A program made the translations under genes and the position numbers. A DNA stretch of 62,113 nt from a virus. Each line of letters begins with the position of its first letter. Position 1 is the stretch's first letter. Under the pieces are notes generated by a model. It made no database searches. It saw nothing but the letters and a program-made list of their open reading frames with translations, and was not told the DNA's origin. Shown in pieces: positions 58,835 through 62,113 of the stretch. The DNA lies in IMG/VR virus record IMGVR_UViG_3300005617_000198, positions 1 through 62,113 of that record; one strand, written 5' to 3'.

Positions 58835-58998
58835 CCGCCCCACCTTTCAGCCTTCGCCAGCACGTCGGCCACGAGCTGCTTGATGCGGCCCAGTCGCGCC
58901 CCAGGCCCTTCAGTCCACTCCATGCAGATGTTTCGCACATCGCGAAGTGTGGAAATCAGGCTCTCCACGCGCGCCTCGGCTGTCGTGGGCGGCGTCAT
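58831..58998 (-). CDS. Small helical protein (55 aa)
   Basis: ARVESLISTLRDVRNICMEW and RIKQLVADVLAKAERW form a helical hairpin. ATG 58998 in an ATGA overlap. Confidence 0.5.
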   Translation of the reverse strand: MTPPTTAEARVESLISTLRDVRNICMEWTEGPGARLGRIKQLVADVLAKAERWGG

Positions 58999-59192
58999 GC
59001 TAGCCTCTCTGCTGCCGCTCTCCACTGCTGATGTCGGACAATGCCGCGAAGTTTCTCAAGGCACCGCGCGCAAAGATCATAGTCGATGAAATTTCGGCAT
59101 TCAGCCCCATCTGAAACCTTCAGCGCACCCATCAGCGTGGGGGAATGGATGGTCCCCGGCTCACGGCACGCATCGCAATAGTTGACCGTCAT
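58995..59192 (-). CDS. Zn-binding protein (65 aa)
   Basis: YCDACREPG, C and CARCLEKLR Cys pairs give a Zn ribbon, like small proteins in phage early operons. ATGA overlaps. Confidence 0.55.
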   Translation of the reverse strand: MTVNYCDACREPGTIHSPTLMGALKVSDGAECRNFIDYDLCARCLEKLRGIVRHQQWRAAAERLA

Positions 59193-59527
59193 GCCGACCT
59201 CTTCGGGTTTGCAACCACTTCAAGCCCGTGCTCGCGCTGAATCGGGCGCTTGGCAATCGAGCAGCCGCGATTAAAAAGCTCTTCCCACATACGGCGTTGA
59301 TCGCGAACCACTTTATGAAGTCGCGCCGAGATGACGGTGATCCGCTGTACGTCGCAATCGCGGGCTATGAACTCGTCGGAGTCGGGGCCGCGAAGGTCAT
59401 ACTCGTCGGAGATGTGCTTACGCAGGATGGCCGGCAACTCTGCGTAGGTCCGCCGCCGTCCGCGTCTGCGCGGTTTTTCAGCGGCTTTTTTTTCTACGAG
59501 TTCGGCTGGCCTGTATTGCGCGTCCAT
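59189..59527 (-). CDS. Basic helical protein (112 aa)
   Basis: KKAAEKPRRRGRRRTYAEL, ISDEYDLRGPDSDEFIARDC, LHKVVRDQRRMWEELFN. A nucleic-acid-binding role is plausible. ATG 59527 with GGAGATC upstream is preferred to an upstream ATG. Confidence 0.55.
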   Translation of the reverse strand: MDAQYRPAELVEKKAAEKPRRRGRRRTYAELPAILRKHISDEYDLRGPDSDEFIARDCDVQRITVISARLHKVVRDQRRMWEELFNRGCSIAKRPIQREHGLEVVANPKRSA

Positions 59528-59549
59528 TTGATCTCCGTCAGAATGCCAC

Positions 59550-59735
59550 TTACGCTGATTTCCGTTTGGGCTTGGCGTCGGACGGTTCAATGAATGCCTT
59601 CACAGCATCGACGACGAGTTCACGGCTCGTCTGGTCGCGTTCGGCGGCGGCAAGCTTAATCTGCTTTCTAAGGCCAGCGGGTAGCGGGACGTTGATCCAA
59701 ACAACTTTTTCCGACTGTGTTAAGGTAGTGTTCAT
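59550..59735 (-). CDS. Ribbon-helix-helix regulator (61 aa)
   Basis: KVVWINVPLPAGLRKQIKLA is an RHH strand and first helix, followed by SRELVVDAVKAFIEP. It is the first gene of the early operon, transcribed from the promoter at 59760-59788. A CopG-like autoregulator is plausible. Confidence 0.7.
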   Translation of the reverse strand: MNTTLTQSEKVVWINVPLPAGLRKQIKLAAAERDQTSRELVVDAVKAFIEPSDAKPKRKSA

Positions 59736-59759
59736 TATTTACGTTGCCTTACATACGAG

Positions 59760-59788
59760 AGGATACATGGTTCCATGCAAACACGCAA
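59760..59788 (-). promoter_or_regulatory. Putative leftward early promoter
   Basis: On the minus strand TTGCGT, a 17-base spacer and TATCCT. It faces the RHH gene, leaving a leader of about 20 bases with AAGG near the ATG. The -35 lies inside one copy of the direct repeat, so a repressor bound there would block it. Confidence 0.5.
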
Positions 59789-59817
59789 GAGATATTTGCA
59801 TGCAAGCACGCAAATGA
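59767..59817 (+). CDS. Possible 16-aa leader peptide
   Basis: MVPCKHARDICMQARK with AGAGGA upstream; its stop overlaps the ATG of the next gene (ATGA). It spans the operator repeats, so its translation may be an incidental by-product of the coupling pattern. Confidence 0.3.
   Translation: MVPCKHARDICMQARK
59774..59813. promoter_or_regulatory. Direct repeats, putative operator
   Basis: CATGCAAACACGCAA at 59774-59788 and CATGCAAGCACGCAA at 59799-59813, one mismatch, 25 bp apart. They lie between divergent RHH-like genes and overlap the leftward promoter. An inverted CATGG/CCATG at 59766-59777 adjoins. Confidence 0.55.
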
Positions 59818-60302
59818 TTGAAGAGACTACAAAAAAAGCAAAGAACGTCGCCGTCAGGGTCGAGTGGGATTTGTACCGAGCCGTAAAGAGGAGGCTGGCA
59901 GATTCAGACGACAAGCTTCAATCGCTGATCGTGAAACTGCTGAATGATTATGCCAGCCACGGGCTAGTCAGTACTGGAACTCCTACTGTCAGAACTATTA
60001 CTGAAGATATACCTTTGCAGGAGAGCAATCTTGGGGTAACATTTATGAGTCTTTTAGAGAACTCGCCGTTGAATACCAAATTGGAACAAATCCTAGAAGT
60101 TGTGAACAGACTAGCGCATGGGCAGCGAGAAGAAAATCGTACCGATCAACATAAACAAAATAAGCAGTTGGCACAGTTGGCGCGCCTTATCGCTGCGCAG
60201 GAGAAAGCTGGATCGCTCGTGGGACCTCCTGCAAAGCCTGGAAAGGCAGTACGAGGCCGATCTGCGCGACCTATACCACCAACTCGAACAGGTAGCGATT
60301 GA
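59814..60302 (+). CDS. RHH-like regulator with C-terminal helices (162 aa)
   Basis: KNVAVRVEWDLYRAVKRRLA then KLQSLIVKLLNDYASHG resembles an RHH domain; helices follow to about residue 140. The last 30 residues (Pro/Arg/Ser) overlap a better-looking frame at 60118-60321. Divergent from the early operon, it is a candidate lysogeny regulator. ATG 59775 would add 13 residues. Confidence 0.6.
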   Translation: MIEETTKKAKNVAVRVEWDLYRAVKRRLADSDDKLQSLIVKLLNDYASHGLVSTGTPTVRTITEDIPLQESNLGVTFMSLLENSPLNTKLEQILEVVNRLAHGQREENRTDQHKQNKQLAQLARLIAAQEKAGSLVGPPAKPGKAVRGRSARPIPPTRTGSD

Positions 60303-60321
60303 CAGCGGCGCGGGCGACTAA
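60118..60321 (+). CDS. Overlapping helical frame (67 aa)
   Basis: The second half reads as a natural helix (SWDLLQSLERQYEADLRDLY then HQLEQVAIDSG). No ribosome site near ATG 60118. It may be a gene, or the true C-terminus of the previous protein after a frame change. Confidence 0.35.
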   Translation: MGSEKKIVPININKISSWHSWRALSLRRRKLDRSWDLLQSLERQYEADLRDLYHQLEQVAIDSGAGD

Positions 60322-60352
60322 ATTGGGTAATTATATAGTGGTATAAATATAC

Positions 60353-60380
60353 TTGACAAAATGGGCAGTTCCCGCATAAT
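60353..60380 (+). promoter_or_regulatory. Putative rightward promoter 1
   Basis: TTGACA at 60353-60358, a 16-base spacer and CATAAT at 60375-60380, in an AT-rich stretch free of genes. Directs transcription toward the HNH and terminase genes. Confidence 0.6.
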
Positions 60381-60474
60381 ACTCAAGATCGCGCCACACA
60401 TGGCCATTCTAACCTGAAGGTCCCTGCCAAACCATAAACCGCGCTCCGTGTTCTATGAGCGGAACTCATACCTC

Positions 60475-60503
60475 TTGACAGTAACATAAGTTTCGTTTAT
60501 TCT
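60475..60503 (+). promoter_or_regulatory. Putative rightward promoter 2
   Basis: TTGACA at 60475-60480, a 17-base spacer and TATTCT at 60498-60503. Followed by the parS-like palindrome at 60539-60554 and the gene at 60599. Confidence 0.6.
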
Positions 60504-60538
60504 TGGGCTTCAGGCGTAGCGTTTTGACCACATAGCGT

Positions 60539-60554
60539 GGTTCCACGTGAAACA
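60539..60554. promoter_or_regulatory. parS-like palindrome
   Basis: GGTTCCACGTGAAACA differs at two of 16 positions from the bacterial parS consensus TGTTTCACGTGAAACA that ParB binds. It lies in the noncoding control region. No phage ParA or ParB gene is seen, so any use would rely on host ParB. It could instead be a chance palindrome or operator. Confidence 0.45.
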
Positions 60555-60598
60555 ATCCGGCTCGACCGGATCACCTCGCACGGTTCCCTTTCCTTCCT

Positions 60599-60886
60599 GT
60601 GCCCAAATCCATTCGTATTATCAACCCGGCTTCGGGTCATCGTGGCTGGATCTCACCCAAAAACGCGATCAAGATGGTGAAGCGCGGCATTGCGCGCCTC
60701 GAAGGGTCGGCCATTCGCCTGATCGAGACGGATTACCGCTTCAACAGCGAGGCGTTGCCGCGAAAGGTTGTCATCCACGCGCCGCGACTGCCGGAGCCCT
60801 CGACATTCCAACCCTGTTGGTTAAACTCTGAGGCGGCGACCAGTTGGCGCTATCAGGACAGCCCCCCGTCAGGAATCCCCGCATGA
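60599..60886 (+). CDS. Small phage protein (95 aa), GTG start
   Basis: PKSIRIINPASGHRGWISPK, then AIKMVKRGIARLEGSAIRLI. A short domain seen in phages, role unknown. The stop overlaps the next ATG (ATGA). First gene behind the two rightward promoters. Confidence 0.6.
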   Translation: MPKSIRIINPASGHRGWISPKNAIKMVKRGIARLEGSAIRLIETDYRFNSEALPRKVVIHAPRLPEPSTFQPCWLNSEAATSWRYQDSPPSGIPA

Positions 60887-61284
60887 ACCGCGCACGCTTT
60901 CTCGCGCTCTTTGGCCTGCTGCCGTTCGCAGCGAAGGGGCAGTACGGCGTGGTGGCAGTGCAAGGCACTAAGGATGGGCCGGGTTGGACGCTGCCAACTG
61001 CCACGAAGTGGCAACCGGCCTATCGGTCGATACCCCTTAGCGATCTGCCAAGTTCACCGTTGAACGGCGAATGCCCAGTGTGCGGAACTTTGGCCCCGGC
61101 GTACAGCCGCGCGATACGGAAAGATCAGAAAGCTATTCGTCCAGCCTACCCCGATGCGCCTGAAGGCGATATCAGACGGTCCATCGTCATCATTGAAACC
61201 GAAGATGTGCCGGTCGGCCCGATGGAGTGCATGACCCGCTGTGTCCACTGTTCCGCAGCCTTTTGGCAGGACGCGGGGAAATGA
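60883..61284 (+). CDS. Zn-binding protein with hydrophobic N-terminus (133 aa)
   Basis: MNRARFLALFGLLPFAAKG is a short signal or anchor. The rest has CPVCGTLAPAYSRAI and CMTRCVHC, two Cys pairs for Zn. The gene is coupled by ATGA at both ends. Unknown. Confidence 0.55.
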   Translation: MNRARFLALFGLLPFAAKGQYGVVAVQGTKDGPGWTLPTATKWQPAYRSIPLSDLPSSPLNGECPVCGTLAPAYSRAIRKDQKAIRPAYPDAPEGDIRRSIVIIETEDVPVGPMECMTRCVHCSAAFWQDAGK

Positions 61285-61443
61285 CCGACCCCACCGACAC
61301 GACCAAAGTTCACTATCTGATTCTGCTGCGCGACCTCCAATGCGTGGATGCGCGGGCTGATGGCAAAGAACGACGCCCCTGGGCTGCTGGAGTGCGGCGC
61401 GGAACTTAAATGGCTCTCGGCCAAGGCGGGGCTGCCCGCGTGA
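61281..61443 (+). pseudogene. Small gene with a frame change at about 61352-61355
   Basis: The start (MTDPTDTTKVHYLILLRDLQ) is in the ATGA frame; the end (NDAPGLLECGAELKWLSAKA) is in the frame whose stop overlaps the next GTG. Removing one G from the GGG run joins both parts into one 53-aa protein. It is a natural frameshift, a programmed shift or a sequencing error. Confidence 0.55.
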
Positions 61444-61610
61444 AGCAGCCCGCCCCCTCCGTCCACTGCCGCATCCTGAAGGCCGCCGGCCGCTGGCGGG
61501 TCCCGCGCGACAAGCGCCCCAAGCTGGCCCCGCCGCCACGGGAATTGACCGCCGTGGAGCGCGTGGTGGATCGCTGGATCAGCCCGCTGGAAGGGTTGCA
61601 CAAGGCATGA
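61440..61610 (+). CDS. Small basic protein (56 aa)
   Basis: Starts KQPAPSVHCRILKAAGRWRV; Arg/Pro-rich middle, helical end (ERVVDRWISPLEGLHK). GTG 61440 in a GTGA overlap. Unknown. Confidence 0.5.
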   Translation: MKQPAPSVHCRILKAAGRWRVPRDKRPKLAPPPRELTAVERVVDRWISPLEGLHKA

Positions 61611-61617
61611 AGTCGCT

Positions 61618-61722
61618 ATGCGGCTCGGTCAAACGATCATCGCCATCCTGATCTGCGTGATGCTGTTCGCGCTGGTGACGATGCTGGTCGGGAAGTTGGG
61701 AGCTTATGGCATATGCAGCTAA
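61618..61722 (+). CDS. Membrane microprotein (34 aa)
   Basis: MRLGQTIIAILICVMLFALV with a short tail forms one membrane helix. Overlaps the HNH gene by 17 bases. A short ATGA-linked frame (61607-61651) precedes it. Confidence 0.4.
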   Translation: MRLGQTIIAILICVMLFALVTMLVGKLGAYGICS

Positions 61723-62050
61723 ACGGACATGTACACAGCCTGGATGCGGCAACATCTGCGCAAGCGGACGCTGCGATACACACCGACGACAGGTTGAGCT
61801 GCGACGTGGATCTGCGTCAAGTCGCGGGTATGACAGGCAATGGCAAGCTTTTCGACGTGCATACATCGCCGTTGTGGCAGCAGAAGATCCTTTCTGCTGC
61901 GATTGCCGCCAGCCATTTGGCACAGCTTCTGATATCGAACTCCATCACGTTGCTAAGGTAGCTACGCATCCTCACATGATGTTCGAACGCGCTAACATCA
62001 AGCACCTCTGCCATGCGTGCCACTCAATGAGGACTAAGCGCGGTGAGTAG
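61706..62050 (+). CDS. HNH endonuclease
   Basis: 114 aa. CTQPGCGNICASGRC N-terminal Zn pairs, CCDCRQPFGTASDIELHHVAK with the HH core, and ANIKHLCHACHSMRTKRGE. This HNH type lies beside terminase in HK97-like phages and is needed for DNA packaging with TerL. Position at the right end supports circular joining to terS. Confidence 0.9.
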   Translation: MAYAAKRTCTQPGCGNICASGRCDTHRRQVELRRGSASSRGYDRQWQAFRRAYIAVVAAEDPFCCDCRQPFGTASDIELHHVAKVATHPHMMFERANIKHLCHACHSMRTKRGE

Positions 62051-62113
62051 CTAAGCGGTTCAGATGCAATGGGGTAGGGTGGGTCGGATCTCTGGTGGGC
62101 TTTTGGCGTAGAC
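62051..62113. other. Right-end noncoding segment
   Basis: 63 bases after the HNH stop, G-rich, with no frame. Joined to bases 1-74 it would form a 137-base noncoding gap before the first small gene, the expected place of cos or pac. Confidence 0.4.

Noticed and set aside
60547-60831. Open frame starting in the parS-like site
   Set aside because: Out of frame with the natural gene at 60599, with poor residue composition.
1-62113. CRISPR array, retron or diversity-generating retroelement
   Set aside because: No regular spacer array, no reverse transcriptase motif and no template/variable repeat pair were seen by eye.
1-62113. Complete tRNA or rRNA genes
   Set aside because: Only the 46-bp tRNA-Lys fragment was found; no full cloverleaf recognised.

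Overview
The window reads as a complete, GC-rich (roughly 58 percent by eye) temperate phage genome with an HK97-type head and a long non-contractile tail (siphovirus-like). It is opened near its packaging region: the right end carries an HNH endonuclease, the left end carries a small HTH protein and terminase, and the two ends make sense if joined, so the genome is probably circular. An integrase sits close to a lone 46-bp copy of the 3' part of a tRNA-Lys(TTT) gene, which I read as attP. The host cannot be fixed from sequence alone. Secreted proteins with signal peptides ending in forms such as AFGQ, SGQ or ARA, a c-type cytochrome domain and many GTG/TTG starts fit a Gram-negative soil bacterium; Acidobacteriota is my best guess, weakly held.

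Layout. 1-6257 (+): left-end region, winged-helix protein, terminase small and large subunits, portal, prohead protease and major capsid protein. 6291-15840 (+): a GIY-YIG homing endonuclease, then a cargo island inside the head module with about five glycosyltransferases, two free-standing SAM methyltransferases, a reductase-methyltransferase fusion and several Cys-rich microproteins. 15822-23379 (+): head-tail connectors, tail completion and tail tube proteins, tail assembly chaperone with a -1 frameshift, tape measure and tail hub. 23372-33853 (+): a beta-helix tailspike followed by eight genes, seven of which start with a Sec-type signal peptide, ending in a 925-aa protein with a haem c motif (CKDCH). 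33876-37856: two reverse-strand membrane or lipoprotein genes, then small membrane proteins, probably holin/spanin-like.

37853-59735 (-): one very long, tightly packed early operon. It holds a TGT/DpdA-like protein, DUF1376 replication protein, three DNA methyltransferases, PD-(D/E)XK and HNH nucleases, a PP-loop ATPase, integrase, DUF2303, an Ig-like protein, lambda-type exonuclease, ERF annealing protein, a LuxR-type HTH and many Zn-ribbon proteins. 59736-60600 is the control region: a leftward promoter overlapping direct repeats, two rightward sigma70-like promoters and a parS-like palindrome. 60599-62050 (+) leads to the HNH gene and, across the junction, to the terminase.

Genes are joined almost throughout by 4-base stop/start overlaps (ATGA, GTGA, TTGA and once CTGA), so translation is coupled along whole operons. 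I used this rule to choose starts, to find about ten genes shorter than 60 codons, and to flag two places (near 7470 and 61353) where the frame changes. The most unusual features are the block of exported proteins with the cytochrome, the glycosylation island inside the head module, and the combination of three DNA methylases with a TGT-like protein. I found no recognisable endolysin.
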